DNA of 64,000 nucleotides from Hygrocybe punicea (taxonomy: Eukaryota > Basidiomycota > Agaricomycetes > Agaricales > Hygrophoraceae): positions 1,240,001 through 1,304,000 of the forward strand of contig OY744468.1 in NCBI GenBank assembly GCA_963556145.1, given 5' to 3'. The notes under the pieces were generated by a model. The model worked only from the letters and a program-made list of their open reading frames with translations, did no database searches and was not told the origin of the DNA. Of the stretch, positions 44,641 to 55,007 are shown one piece after another. The position numbers and the translations under genes are program-made. Position 1 is the first letter of the stretch. Every line of letters begins with the position of its first letter.

Positions 44641-44805
44641 GCCAATATATCCTTCTGCTTCGGCCAACCCATGCTTCTCCGAACATGGAACCCTCGGCCA
44701 AGCCATCTGCCCTGGAGAAAGATATTGGTCGGCCGAGATAAGCCAGCCCACTTGGAGTGGGAATTGTCCATCTCGGCTGACCCATGTATCATGGGAAAGA
44801 TACGC

Positions 44806-45306
44806 TGAAAGGGCTCGCGGAACTTGATGGATCCATAGGGACTACAGAATGAGTTTGAGTCGTCGCGGCCTCACTCGTGGGCAAAGACGTTGTCGTTTGC
44901 TGAACGTAAGAATGTTCATTCAAAATGACGATCTTGCCCATCAAAAAGAGGGCCCACCTCAGCAACGAGGATATTGTAGGCATTGTTGTCTCGGACCTGC
45001 CGAGCTTTAACAAATTGGGGGTAGGGAGAAATGGTTCCCCTCGTGCTCGTGCTCTGTTCAAATACACCACGTTGATTTTCGACAATGGGGGTGCGGTATG
45101 GAAAGAGACTATGCAGCTAATTGACAAAATTAGTGACATTGGTCACCGAATATGTTCGGATGCAGTAACCGACTTACTCGGTCCCGAACGCTGCGTTTGG
45201 CCATCTTAGTAGGTGATCAAGGACGGAGTAAGACATTTTTGAAAAGCTTCTCGTCGACTTAAGTATCCATCGCGAGGGCTCTGAGTAAAGGCTCGGAAAC
45301 GCAGGT
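44806..45306. other. Spacer between palindrome element and CACTA region
   Basis: No supported gene; a 116-codon minus frame (44789-45139) crosses the palindrome boundary and has no recognisable domain. Confidence 0.3.
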
Positions 45307-45693
45307 CGTTACATAGATACCTAAATTGACAATCGTCGTGAGAAAGCCCAAAGCTCACGGGCAAGAGTACCTCTAAATTCAAACAATAAAGACGAAGTGA
45401 CTCATTCTCTCATTTGGCTCTTTCTTTCAATTATTATTGTTGTACAGTACCATACCCTTGAGCAGAACTTCCACTACGAGGACGCTGAAAACAATGGTGA
45501 CGGTATCTAAACAAGAGGGAAGCGCTCACGTGCGCACCATGCTTTGGCTTTTGTGGTGAATTGAATGGCGATCAATCGGTGCTTGAAATTGGCACCGGCG
45601 ATTCAAGCCGCTCACGCATGAAAACCAAACGGAGTTTGAATATATCTCCGTTCACTATAAGAGGACAGGCCCGTTCATCCGTCTCTTCTTCCC
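45307..45693 (+). repeat. Direct repeat R1, copy 1
   Basis: Begins CGTTACATAGATACCTAAAT and continues through CTGAAAACAATGGTGACGG and GGAAGCGCTCACGTGCGCAC to ATAAGAGGACAGGCCCG. Nearly identical to 51515-51893. Its first 170 bp also occur inverted at about 46640-46807. Confidence 0.85.
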
Positions 45694-46045
45694 ACTCCAT
45701 GTCCACAACTCGTCCACAAATATCTTTCAGGCTCACGCTCATTCCAAGTAGGGTCCGAGCAGGGTAGAAAATATGTACTTGCACACAACGCCAAGCAAAT
45801 AATTGTGTTGTTGCGAGACGAGATGAGAATCAAAAAACAAAAAAAGGCTGACCTACTGGTAACAATAATTACAGGATATTCAGTGCATCGAGTCAGCTAT
45901 CTCTTAGGAGCAAGCGAGTGAATAATTATGTCAAGGTGGTAACGACGGTGGAACAAAAAAAAAGGGCTAATCGGTAGATTGGTCTCGAGTCATGACTCTT
46001 CGTTCATCACTGTCGATCTCATCCGCCCAAGTCATCGAGGCGACG
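45575..46045 (+). repeat. Direct repeat R2, copy 1 (tnp2 leader)
   Basis: Matches 54325-54775 over about 450 bp (shared GGAGTTTGAATATATCTCC-type sequence, GGGTAGAAAATATGTACTTG, GTCTCGAGTCATGACTCTTC). It overlaps the end of R1 and forms the upstream region of the short tnp2-derived gene. Confidence 0.85.
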
Positions 46046-46178
46046 CATCTTCGATCACGGCCGTTGTTTTTGTTATCTGTGAATATCGGTATCCACCCCA
46101 TTTCTCGGAAACAATAGGTAGAGGGACACTATTCACTACATAACAGCGAGGATGACCTGTGGTTTTTTTCAGTTTGCG

Positions 46179-46699
46179 ATGTTTGATCAATGCCACGACC
46201 TACCCACGCTCTCGGATGATGTACAGGAAGGATTCGAGGTAAGCGTGAATGACCAACTGCCGACCAACCGACACATTAACAGTGTGCAGGATATCCCTGC
46301 GCCGTTGAACGACGTGCATCATGGATTCGTGGTAAGCTTGAACAATCAATCTCCCGACCAACTGACATATCAATTCAGGATAACACAGACATCCCTGCGC
46401 TCTTGAACAACGTGCAGGACATATTCGAGGTAAGCGTGACGATGAATATATCGACCAACCGACACCCTTACAATATGCAGGATAACAGTGGAGGCTCCGT
46501 TGTCCTGCTCCTGACAAGTGGCGTTCGGTGTGCCGCAAACGTTTCACAACATAGTTACAACCATGAGGACCTGTACCTTGTTGGTGTCGTTCCTGGACCA
46601 GATGATTCTTTGCGTGATGAAATAGATTATTTCCTCGCACCCCTCATAGTGGAAGTTCTGCTCAAGGGTATGGTACTGTACAACAATAATAATAATTGA
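46179..46699 (+). CDS. Short CACTA tnp2-derived gene with four micro-exons
   Basis: Exons 46179-46238, 46290-46331, 46379-46429 and 46481-46699 join in phase 0 through GTAAGC...CAG introns, giving about 123 residues. The first three exons are variants of one module: CHDLPTLSDDVQEGFE, DIPAPLNDVHHGFV, DNTDIPALLNNVQDIFE. The last exon contains EDLYLVGVVPGPDDSLRDEI, a clear fragment of a tnp2 transposase (full gene: ENLYLMGVIPGPKEPSLDEV). The frame ends in an NNNN tract at the inverted R1 sequence. Catalytic residues are absent. It could be a non-functional deletion derivative or a small transposase-related protein; the intact frame is notable. Confidence 0.55.
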
Positions 46700-46807
46700 G
46701 AGCCAAATGAGAGAATGAGTCACTTGGTGTTTATTGTTTGAATTGAGAGGTACTCCTGCCTGTGAGGTTTGGGCTGTCTAACTGACGATTTTCAATTTAG
46801 GTATCTA
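46640..46807 (-). repeat. Inverted partial copy of R1
   Basis: TTCTGCTCAAGGGTATGGTA through ACTGACGATTTTCAATTTAG and GTATCTAT is the reverse complement of the first part of R1 (45307-45480). With R1 copy 1 it bounds a 1.5 kb unit; with R1 copy 2 (51515) it bounds a 4.9 kb unit. Confidence 0.8.
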
Positions 46808-47611
46808 TTCCCTCTTGCCGCAGATGCGATCGCCAACACAAACTCTAACCACATAAATTCTTCCATCGTTCGGACACAGGATGCTGGAATCATCAGTCAC
46901 GCCACCTGCATATTAGATACGATTACGATGGCTCGGGTACCATTCATGCTGCTGTCATGGTTGTTTTACTCATCTAATGTCCAGTAGCCATAACGGGCTC
47001 TTGCACGACGGCAACCTGTTGAAGTGGCTGCATTGTCTGTTTAATTCGGTTTGCAGCTGGAGTTCTGTGTCTGCCGGTCTTCTCTGACGTTTTGCAGAGG
47101 AAGCTTTCCTTGTCATGTCTGCGTTGAACTTTCTACCAGATTCAAGCTAAAGTTTACCGTCATTTCTCCACGGGGACATCGATCTTCATTATCATTCAAT
47201 ATTCACGATCTGTTTCCGTACTCTCGTGCTCGGTGTCCACATCTAGACGCTGGCAAGTCAACAAGAAGATTGGAAGCCCCTTGCGGTCAGCAATCCATTT
47301 CTGTAAGGAATGTCCGTTTCGTGGTTCTATCCGCTTTATGTTTTTCCAGATACACGTTTTCTACAAGTCGGAGCAACCGTTTGTGTGTGGGGCGTATGGA
47401 TGAGGTCTCCGTACGTTGTCTGGTTATTTTACCTGCGGCTAGGTTTATATGGGATCCATTGATTCTGATCGCTATTGCGTTGCTTAGTATCTACTTCTCT
47501 TACTTTTTTGACATTAGTGCCTTGCCTAAACACCCAAACTTTGTCTACATTTTAGAATTAAGGATCGTCAAACAAAGGATTCACGTGACTTATCACATGG
47601 ATTCACCATAA
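46808..47611 (+). pseudogene. Unknown multi-exon gene X, copy 1 (degenerate)
   Basis: Blocks NTNSNHINSSIVRTQDAG, SHATC and MARVPFMLLS, then after gaps VFYKSEQPFVCGA-like and ISVRGPVILPA-like sequence, match the minus-strand copy at 50914-51368 (NTNPNNTSSSIVTSNAQDAE; VIYKSAKPFVCGARVDEISV). Frames are broken here. A hydrophobic stretch (LILIAIALLSIYFSYFF) follows. Not recognised. It lies just inside the inverted R1 sequence. Confidence 0.4.
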
Positions 47612-47735
47612 ATTATGATCGGAGTAATCCGATAGTTCTCTTTCTCCATTTTCTATATTTGACCTTCGAGAATGGTTTTCCCCAACCCAACATGCGTGGT
47701 GAGTACTTCCATTTTCTTCGGAGTTCCCACTGAGC

Positions 47736-48783
47736 TTGCTGTTCAAGTGTAATCCATATATTGATGTTGAAGCTGCAGTCACCGACTGCAGCGAGGACGA
47801 CGACGAATGTGAAAGTGCCGTCAGCGACGGTGATGTCATATTCCTATCATGTAGCTATATGCTCAGACAGATACGTAGGATCAATCAACGGGGATTACAT
47901 CTGCAAGGACCCTCACGACCTTAGTGAATGTCGTGTCTCTCTTCCTTCGGACGAGGACTTTCTTCATCAACTTGCACAGGAAATCAAGGACCGCTATTCT
48001 GGATCAACAGCGTTGGACGAGTTCTTGATGGATGGGCGCTTGACCCTCCCCTATTGGACACTTAGAGTCACTGTCAGTCTCAGATATTCTTGTACCGATT
48101 TCTGCTTGATGAGGAAGTTTTAGCGAGGTTTGGAGCACAACATATGTCAGCGTCTGGCATGTTATGATGAAATCAAAGGGGTAATTCACCCCCCATCAAT
48201 GCCAGGATTCGTGGTGGTATGTTGCGACACTATGGCGGTTCTTCAGAAAGTATGCAGCCAGCTTCCGTTGCGATGTGATGCACAATACTTGGACCTGGCG
48301 GAACGCAACTTTTTATCGGATGCGGCGATGAACCAAGAACCTTTTCCTGTGGGAACTTGGGTACGAATGACGGGCACTGGCAAGAAACTTGTCAGATACC
48401 ACAATGATCTCGGCATTGTTGAGAAATCAGAGACCGGCTGAAATCTCGTGGCCGTCCTATTGGTGTCGCGAATCCCTCAGTCCGATGCCGACCCTACCAG
48501 TTCCCAGAAGATGGGTCGAATTCGGGTAGAAGTTCATATAACCTCCCTTGTGGTCGAAGAGAACCCTCCATTCAGTGAAATGATTCCCTTTGTCTATGCG
48601 AGTCATCCTCCGCTCCAGGAACGAATTTCTAAATCAATTCACCGAGCTAGCGTGATCGCTTTGTGGTTGCCTGGAGATCATGTCAAGATTGTGTGTGGCT
48701 CCACAACAAGTGGTATTCACAAGATGACTCCGCAATCTGCATCAGAGGTATGCCACAAAGTTTGCCGATGTAGTTATCAATAA
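47736..48783 (+). pseudogene. Degenerate KOW/SPT5-like transposon accessory gene
   Basis: Blocks in order: NPYIDVEAAVTDCSEDDDE, then EDFLHQLAQEIKDRYSGST, PSMPGFVVVCCDTMAVLQKV, FPVGTWVRMTGTGKKLVRYH with NDLGIVEKSE, LVSRIPQSD and WLPGDHVKIVCGS. The pattern 'GTWVRM....K..NDLGIVE' followed by 'PGDHVKIVCGS' is that of KOW motifs in a family frequently encoded beside tnp2 transposases in Agaricomycetes. A TAG ends the frame at about 48123 and a TGA occurs after ETG at 48439, so the copy is broken. The last 100 bases (from ACAAGTGG at about 48708) recur in the tnp2 gene at about 55268. Confidence 0.5.
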
Positions 48784-49443
48784 CATTGCTTTGCCTGTAA
48801 CATTTGTACATTCAATGTAAACTCTGCTACACCACATTGGGTGACTTCCCACAGCATCTACAAATGATTCAGAGTATGTTCAGTGCTAAGTTGTTGCGTG
48901 GCAATGCCAAAAAAAGAATGAGATATTATATGAAGCCTCCCAAAATGACACTCTCGCCACTCCCAAGTGATCTCACATGAGGCCCTTCATCTCGATATTG
49001 TACAGGACCATTCGTACAACTTAAAAGGAGGGAAAAAAGGGAAGGTCATGACAAAGTGGATTACGATGAACAGGAAAGTGACAGTCCAGATTGGTCTCTG
49101 TTTGGCTCCACTGTCGTTACCATGTACCATAGCGTGCCGTTGTAATTATTATTAACAACTGCCTTGTATATACACACAATCTCCATATCAGCATTTAATC
49201 ATCTCTCACTTTCTCCCACTAGAGCTATGGAATGGAACTGAATGAAGGGTTTCTAGCCTTTCCCTGTGTTTATCAAGTCTTGTCGCCCATTTTGGCCAAA
49301 ATATGTTATGTATATTTTTGATCGCACAAGAATTATGATGATTTACATTCACCTCTATATATGGCCCCATATACACCAGCTTTGGGTGAGCTTGCCAGAA
49401 GCAATGTAGATATAGTGCAACCTTTTGTTAAGCTTTAGTTTCT
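48784..49443. other. Spacer between KOW pseudogene and F-box gene
   Basis: No supported gene; AT-rich sequence that would include the 3' flank of the convergent F-box gene. Nothing else recognised. Confidence 0.3.
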
Positions 49444-50745
49444 CTAAGAAAGAGGATCGGTCCCGGTCACAGCCTTCACGGAAGGAGACATGAAACAAAG
49501 CCGGAAAACTGGACAACCACCGCCCACAGTGATGCTGAAATCATGACTTGAGAATGCCTGATATGGAATGACGCAGGGAAGACTTACTAAATTTCTGTCA
49601 GTGCAACGCCCAGCAATCACAATCCGAATCGAGCCAACATTCCAAAGCAAATGCACCACATGCTGCCTATGCAAGTCAACGAAGAATGGGTCTGGGCAAT
49701 CTCCCGCAATGTGTATTTGAATATGTGATAGAGTGCTGCAACCAGCAACGCGTGTCAAGAGTATTCCCAATAGCGCGGCACCACCGCCTGCCATCATCGA
49801 GGTGTCGAGACGAACAGTCAGGGTGTGCAACTTTAAACAAGTTAATGAAGCAAATAGTGTCCAGAGATAAGTTGCTGGTCCGTCTAATTCCAGTAGTTCT
49901 GGAAGTAGTATATGTCGACAAGAGCTGGAGCGAACACGCCGGGTACCTGGGTGGATGTAAAACATGCGAATATCCGGGTGCTTTTGAAGAAACCTTATAA
50001 TCGTTGCCAGTGGCACATCAGCGCTGATGTCGATCCTTTGCAGGAGGGGGACGCTCAGTTTCGTTAGAAAACTGGTCCACGTCTGGATACGTAATTCTTT
50101 CCACTTGAAATTGAGCGTCTTGGTTGAGGAACTGGAGAAAGTGTCGAGCGTGAATTGTTGATATGGCGGCGCATAAAGAACCATCCAGTCAGGATCGAAA
50201 ACGTCCAATCCCATTAAAGGGCCGATATAGGTTACTTTATGTGCGAGTGCCGCTTTGGAGAGGGAGTTTACGCAGCCAACGAACAATATCGCCTTGCATC
50301 CCACCGATCGAAGACAATTAGAGAGGGTTATAATGGGATGAACGTCGATTGGAGAAGAAAAGCTCCAGAGTTTAAAGGTCACTGCACTGATGGGCGGGCA
50401 TGATAGGAAAAATGTGCGCAGATGTTGAGCCTGCCAATGTAACGCTGATTGATTCACAGAGAACGTGCAGGACAATGATTCGAGTGGGAAAAAAGTGGTA
50501 GATCGACGCCAAACTGACAAAGCGGCGAATGCTTTGTCGGCGACATTGATGCAACGATCATCAGATACAACAAGGCCGAGCCGAACGATATATAGAGGGG
50601 AAGAAATGGTACTAAGTTGGTGACAAACTTGAGTCAACGAGAGAAGATCTTTGTGATCGACTAGTTGCGCGATGTCAGCGAGAATTTCAGTCGGCAGTGT
50701 CCAAATGTAAGCATTGTAGATGGAGCTAGCGGGAGTGGGTATTCG
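49444..50745 (-). CDS. F-box domain protein
   Basis: An uninterrupted frame of about 430 codons from a CAG acceptor at 50746 (exon begins RIPTPASSIYNAYIWTLP) to TAG-type stop at 49444. The F-box is at the N-terminus: LPTEILADIAQLVDHKDLLS followed by LTQVCHQLSTISSPLYI, with the canonical LP.EIL start, so it is predicted to bind Skp1 in an SCF ubiquitin ligase. The remainder is leucine-rich and LRR-like (LPELLELDGPATYLWTLFA; LKLHTLTVRLDTS; STLSHIQIHIAGD), as in the large F-box families of mushrooms. No ATG lies in frame immediately upstream, so a 5' exon before 50790 remains unresolved. It lies between inverted copies of R1/gene X. Confidence 0.8.
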   Translation of the reverse strand, partial: RIPTPASSIYNAYIWTLPTEILADIAQLVDHKDLLSLTQVCHQLSTISSPLYIVRLGLVVSDDRCINVADKAFAALSVWRRSTTFFPLESLSCTFSVNQSALHWQAQHLRTFFLSCPPISAVTFKLWSFSSPIDVHPIITLSNCLRSVGCKAILFVGCVNSLSKAALAHKVTYIGPLMGLDVFDPDWMVLYAPPYQQFTLDTFSSSSTKTLNFKWKELRIQTWTSFLTKLSVPLLQRIDISADVPLATIIRFLQKHPDIRMFYIHPGTRRVRSSSCRHILLPELLELDGPATYLWTLFASLTCLKLHTLTVRLDTSMMAGGGAALLGILLTRVAGCSTLSHIQIHIAGDCPDPFFVDLHRQHVVHLLWNVGSIRIVIAGRCTDRNLVSLPCVIPYQAFSSHDFSITVGGGCPVFRLCFMSPSVKAVTGTDPLS

Positions 50746-50913
50746 CTGAAAACAGATATTAATGCATACCCAAAAGGACAAAATCCACGTACGTACCGAA
50801 ATGCCGATGAAGCGTTTCCTAACCCTCTCATTGTCTGTAAAGTGTGAAGACTGCCGCTTTCAAGACTACCATGGTACAGTCAATTGAGGTATTGGGGGAT
50901 GTATTGACACGTA

Positions 50914-51368
50914 CTATCGCCTGACCTGTCGTGACATGGCTTCTTTCATCCACCAACTAAATGATAGAGAATCATGAGAAGTCGTTGCCGCAAGTAAAAT
51001 AACGGGACCACGTACGGAGATCTCATCCACACGGGCCCCGCACACAAACGGTTTCGCCGACTTGTAGATAACGTTTATCTGGAACAACATAAAGAGGATA
51101 TAAGCACGAAATAGATATTCCTTACCGATTTGGTGGCTAGCTTCTTCAACAGGTTGCCACCGTGCAAGAGCCCATTGTGTGTCGAGAACTAGACATGACA
51201 TCAGCAAAATAATGACGATAGCAGCACGAATGGTACCAGAGCCAGCGTATCTTTGACAGCAGATGTGCAGGTGGCGTGATTGCTGGTTTCAGCATCCTGT
51301 GCATTCGAAGTCACGATAGAAGAGCTTGTGTTGTTAGGGTTGGTGTTGGATGACATCGACGACATCAT
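50914..51368 (-). pseudogene. Unknown gene X, copy 2
   Basis: ATG at 51368 opens MSSMSSNTNPNNTSSS, then SNHATCTSAVKDTLALVPFV with a hydrophobic segment, then in later exons VLDTQWALARWQPVEEASHQ and VIYKSAKPFVCGARVDEISV. Better preserved than copy 1 at 46.8-47.6 kb, but with a TGA near 51205 unless spliced. Function unknown. Confidence 0.4.
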
Positions 51369-51514
51369 GTGAATGCGGGGAATGTTGGTAGAGAATGTAT
51401 GAGGATATTGAGTGAGTCCTAGTGATTATATACCGAAATTATCATGAGCCGGTCCCATTTTCAGGAAATCCGTGAATTGACGATCGGCGGTCGCATCTGC
51501 AGGCAAGAGGAATG

Positions 51515-51893
51515 CCGTTACATAGATACCTAAATTGACAATCGTCGTTAGAAAGCCCAAACCTCACGGGCAGGAGTACCTCTAAATTCAAACAATAAAC
51601 AGCAAGTGACTCATTCTCTCATTTGGCTCAAAGTTTCTTTCAATTATTATTGTTGTACAGTACCATACCCTTGAGCAGAACTTCCACTACAAGGATGCTG
51701 AAAACGATGGTGATGGTATCTAAACAAGAGGGAAGCGCTCACGTGCGCACCATGCTTTGGCTTTTGTGGTGAATTGAATGGCGATCAATCGGTGCTTGAA
51801 ATTGGCACCGGCGATTCAAGCCGCTCACGCATGAAAACCAAACGGAGTTCGAATATATCTCCGTTCACTATAAGAGGACAGGCCCATTCATCC
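51515..51893 (+). repeat. Direct repeat R1, copy 2
   Basis: Nearly identical to 45307-45693, including ATAGATACCTAAATTGACAA at its start, and also inverted relative to 46640-46807. It separates gene X copy 2 from the WD40 gene. Confidence 0.85.
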
Positions 51894-52283
51894 GCCCACT
51901 ACGCTCATCTTCTTCTTAGGAGAGTAGAAAATATGGACTTTTAACTGGGTATGAGAGTGTAAGCAAATCATTGTGTGAGATGAGATTCCGCTGGAATCGT
52001 TGGATCGCTTGTCCATGTAGATCGGTGTCTCGAGTCATGCCTGTTCAGTCATAAGTTATCAATTGCGACAACGATTCTCAAAGTTTATTGTAAACATGTA
52101 CGTCCTTAGGCCTTTGTTTCCTTGACAGCCGCAGGATCCATGACTTCAATTGTTCAACTAGATGTCATCAGCAACGATCGCCATCTTAATATCTCTCTTG
52201 CCATCCGTAAATGGTGGTACTACCCGTCTATTAGTATAAAGTTGACCGTTCAGCCCAATTCAGCCCATTGAATTCACCAAGAA

Positions 52284-53837
52284 ATGTCATTGCCTCTAGT
52301 GAGCCACGCGTGTTCTCGCTGGAACTCGTCTAATTTCACTGTCAGGTCACTCTCCTGCATACCTTCACTCGTCATACGAATAGCATCAACTCTATTGCAT
52401 TCTGTCCAGAAGGATCGACGCTGTTGAGTGGTGGTAAGTCCCCTTCACCGCTCCGTCAGTGTCCTCTGCTCAAATATATTTAGGAGATGATGCTCTTTTT
52501 GTTGCGTGGAGCTTGGAGACAGGTGAAAAAATTCAAGAAATAGAGTGTAATTTCCATGGGCCAGTCACTTCCATCACATGGGTCAGGCTGGACAACAACG
52601 ATCCAGTCAATTTCCTTGTTTTCGGCTGCAATGACGGTTCTTTGCACATGTACCAACGTCCAGAGTGCAACGTGAGCCATTCTTTCTTCTCAGGTTCCTC
52701 TGTTCTTTAGTGACCCTGCTAGTTTCAATTTGAGTTTGTCTTTCTTACAGAAGCGCATGATGGTGCAGTTCATGATGTCAAGTTTCATCTGAGCACTGGC
52801 AGGCTAGCCAGCGTTGGCGGTGGCTTTGCGCAAGTCTGGACCGTAGAGAAAGAAGGTGGCCACAATTGAATGCTCAACCTGATACGTTTTTTGATAACCT
52901 TCCTAGGTTGTCTAACGAAACTCGCAGAACCTTCACCCCGGCAAAACCTGGTCGCTAGAAATGTTATGTTTTGTGACGATGGGGCAAGTATCATCATATG
53001 CTACCTGGAATCTCATCAGGTGTAAGTGGTATCATTTAACTATCTCTTGGCATGTATTGACAACCCACAGCGTCTGTTATACAATTGAGCCTTGGACGGT
53101 AAAATGGTCTGGTAAAATTCCAACTAGAATGTAGGTAGGGATGTGGACAGATCTTCTGTTTTGCTGATGATTCCATAGCGGATGCACAGCGTTGGACGAT
53201 CAAAGACTACTTGTCTCAAACCTTTACGATGGGCTTGACGAGTATCAGGTTCCTACCACGAAACAACAACGACAATTTCGGCACACAATAATTCACAATA
53301 GTCCTCTGCAGGTCATAACCACCCGTGGAGGGGATTGGATAATCTCTGGAGGAGATGACGGATTTGCGAGGATTTTCGACTCTCGCACAGGGCAGTTTCT
53401 GGAGCGATTGAGCCACGGATCGGCGGGAGAAATGGTGCAAGTGGTCTCAGTATGTTTGGTCTATGTTTGTGTCAATCCAATCACCAAATAGTTGCCAGAC
53501 CCATCGACAAGGTCATCATTGCCTAGTCGCAACGGGTCTTTCAAATGGTGGTCCCTCTACAGTGAAAGTATGGTCTTATCACAATGAACAGGTGGGTTGT
53601 TTTTGTTCACTATTGTCCTGATATACTTCATGTCATGTGTAGAACGTGCAGCCCACAAAGCTTCCCCCGCATTTGAAGAACATCATGAAATCGGCAGACC
53701 TATCTTTGCTTCAGGTGTTACTGTTGATTTTATTTTCCTCCATCCTTGTGAACGTTGTGAATATGCACACGACACTCATTTTTAACCAGACCATGTCAAT
53801 ATTGATGGCTTTCCAGACGAGGATTGCAACTTTGTAG
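52284..53837 (+). CDS. WD40-repeat protein with C-terminal membrane segment
   Basis: About nine exons. A tiny first exon (52284-52298, MSLPL), a 47 bp intron, exon 52346-52433 (VTLLHTFTRHTNSINSIAFC), exon 52484-52671 (GDDALFVAWSLETGEKIQEI; FGCNDGSLHMYQRPECN), then AHDGAVHDVKFHLSTGRLAS, NVMFCDDGASIIICYLESHQ, CYTIEPWTVKWSGKI, LDDQRLLVSNLYDGLDEY, TTRGGDWIISGGDDGFARIF, and THRQGHHCLVATGLSNGG with TVKVWSY. These are WD40 blades (GH...S...W/F D pattern), implying a beta-propeller scaffold. The last exon has a hydrophobic helix LSLLQVLLLILFSSILVNVV, so membrane anchoring is likely. Stop at 53835-53837. One donor (GTGGCC, about 52854) is non-canonical, so the middle may be altered. The partner is unknown. 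Confidence 0.7.
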
Positions 53838-54324
53838 GGGATACATACACTAGGGGAGCTGTGACATTGAGGACCGTAATTGAAATGGTTAAAACCAGAA
53901 CTGTAATATTAATGGAGCCTTGCTTGGTTGAACGTATCACAAGCGGGAGAGGGGCGTGACATCCAAAATCAGGTTGACAAAGAGGAAAGTTGAATTTTAT
54001 GGCCACTGGATGGTTGCGTTGTTGCAGGTGTAAGCTATGGCTAGGTTTACATGGGGACCCATTGATTCATCTCGCATTTGCGCCATTCTCAGGTACCTAA
54101 ATTCAGTCAGAAACAAAGTAAGATATGACGTGTGACATTTGTGACATATCACGTGCCTCTGCTGACACTGACCGTTTTGGCATCCTCGAGGGCACAATTT
54201 TTTGGTGGCATTACATAATATATTGTATGTATGATCTGATGGTGTCACGTAGCCTAAAATAAAAATTGAAGCTCCTAAAAACTACCCATTCACTACTTGT
54301 CAACGGTTCTCAGAAACCAAGTTC
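53838..54324. other. Spacer between WD40 gene and tnp2 leader
   Basis: No supported gene. About 30 bases at 54037-54066 (GGCTAGGTTTACATGGG...CCATTGATTC) echo 47434-47463, a fragment of gene X sequence. Confidence 0.35.
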
Positions 54325-54775
54325 TTGAATTGGGGAAGGTGCATGGCGCAATTCAAGCCATGATAACCAAACGGAGTTCGAATATATCTCCATTCACTAT
54401 AAGAAGCAAGGCCCGTTCATCCGGCTCTTCTTCCCACTCCATGTCCACAACTCATCCACAAATATCTGCCAGGCTCACGCTCATTCCAAGTAGGGTCCAA
54501 ATAGGGTAGAAAATATGTACTTGCGCACAACGCCGAGCAATTAATTGTGTCATTGCGAGACGAGATGAGAAAAAAAAGGTTAACCTGATGGTAACAATAA
54601 TTACAGGATATTCGTTGAGTCAGCTATCTCTTAGGAGCAAGCGAGCGAATAATTATGTCAAGGTGGTAACGACGGTGGAACAAAAAAAAAAGGGCTAATC
54701 GGTAGATTGGTCTCGAGTCATGACTCTTCGTTCATCACTGTCGATCTCATCCACCCAAGTCATCAATAAAGTTTC
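54325..54775 (+). repeat. Direct repeat R2, copy 2 (tnp2 leader)
   Basis: Same sequence as 45575-46045. It precedes the full-length tnp2 gene at similar distance, so it is part of the element's 5' region. Confidence 0.85.
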
Positions 54776-54965
54776 CGCGAGAACGATACGCAATAGTTTC
54801 ATAAATGTTATGGCAAGTGGTACATTATAGTTGCCTTGGAGCCACATCTTGATCACGCTGCCATCGTCAGAGCGATCGTATTTTTTGTCTGCTCTCGGTA
54901 GGATCCTGCCCCCTGAAACACAATTCCCGGAAAGAGGAAACAATATGTAGAGCGCCCGCATTCAC

Positions 54966-54972
54966 TATATAA
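54966..54972 (+). promoter_or_regulatory. TATA box of the tnp2 gene
   Basis: TATATAA lies 36 bases upstream of the ATG (55008), within TTCACTATATAACAGCGA. The deletion derivative has TTCACTACATAACAGCGA at the equivalent place (about 46133-46150). Confidence 0.5.
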
Positions 54973-55007
54973 CAGCGAAGGTGACCTGTGGTTTTTTTCA
55001 GTTCGCG

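Larger units (their letters stand above)
36020..44805. mobile_element. Giant inverted-repeat (palindromic) element
   Basis: The left arm (36020 to about 40140) is the mirror image of the right arm (about 40256 or 40783, to 44805). Mirrored landmarks: GGACAATTCCCACT at 36060 and 44760; minisatellites; a TTGATCAAGAAGGAG hairpin (37.2 and 43.34 kb); CAGGCCCACTACCAGTAG-type sequence (37.42 and 43.16 kb); GTGATCACATGTCACAAAG-type sequence (38.26 and 42.67 kb); GACGAGGGCAGGG repeats (38.47 and 42.42 kb); and the Q-rich gene. Outer arms have diverged noticeably, while the central 380 bp are almost identical. No transposase was recognised, so transposon status is inferred from structure. Confidence 0.7.

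Noticed and set aside
43794..44792. Trp-rich frames of about 280-330 codons on both strands
   Set aside because: They arise because the 44 bp minisatellite unit has no stop codon; four frames are open at once and encode the same permuted repeat.
44789..45139. 116-codon minus frame
   Set aside because: It spans the boundary of the palindromic element, has no domain and no copy elsewhere in the window.
45572..45784. 70-codon minus frame in R2
   Set aside because: It lies in a leader repeat conserved as DNA in two copies, but the frame is not conserved as protein in the 54.3 kb copy.
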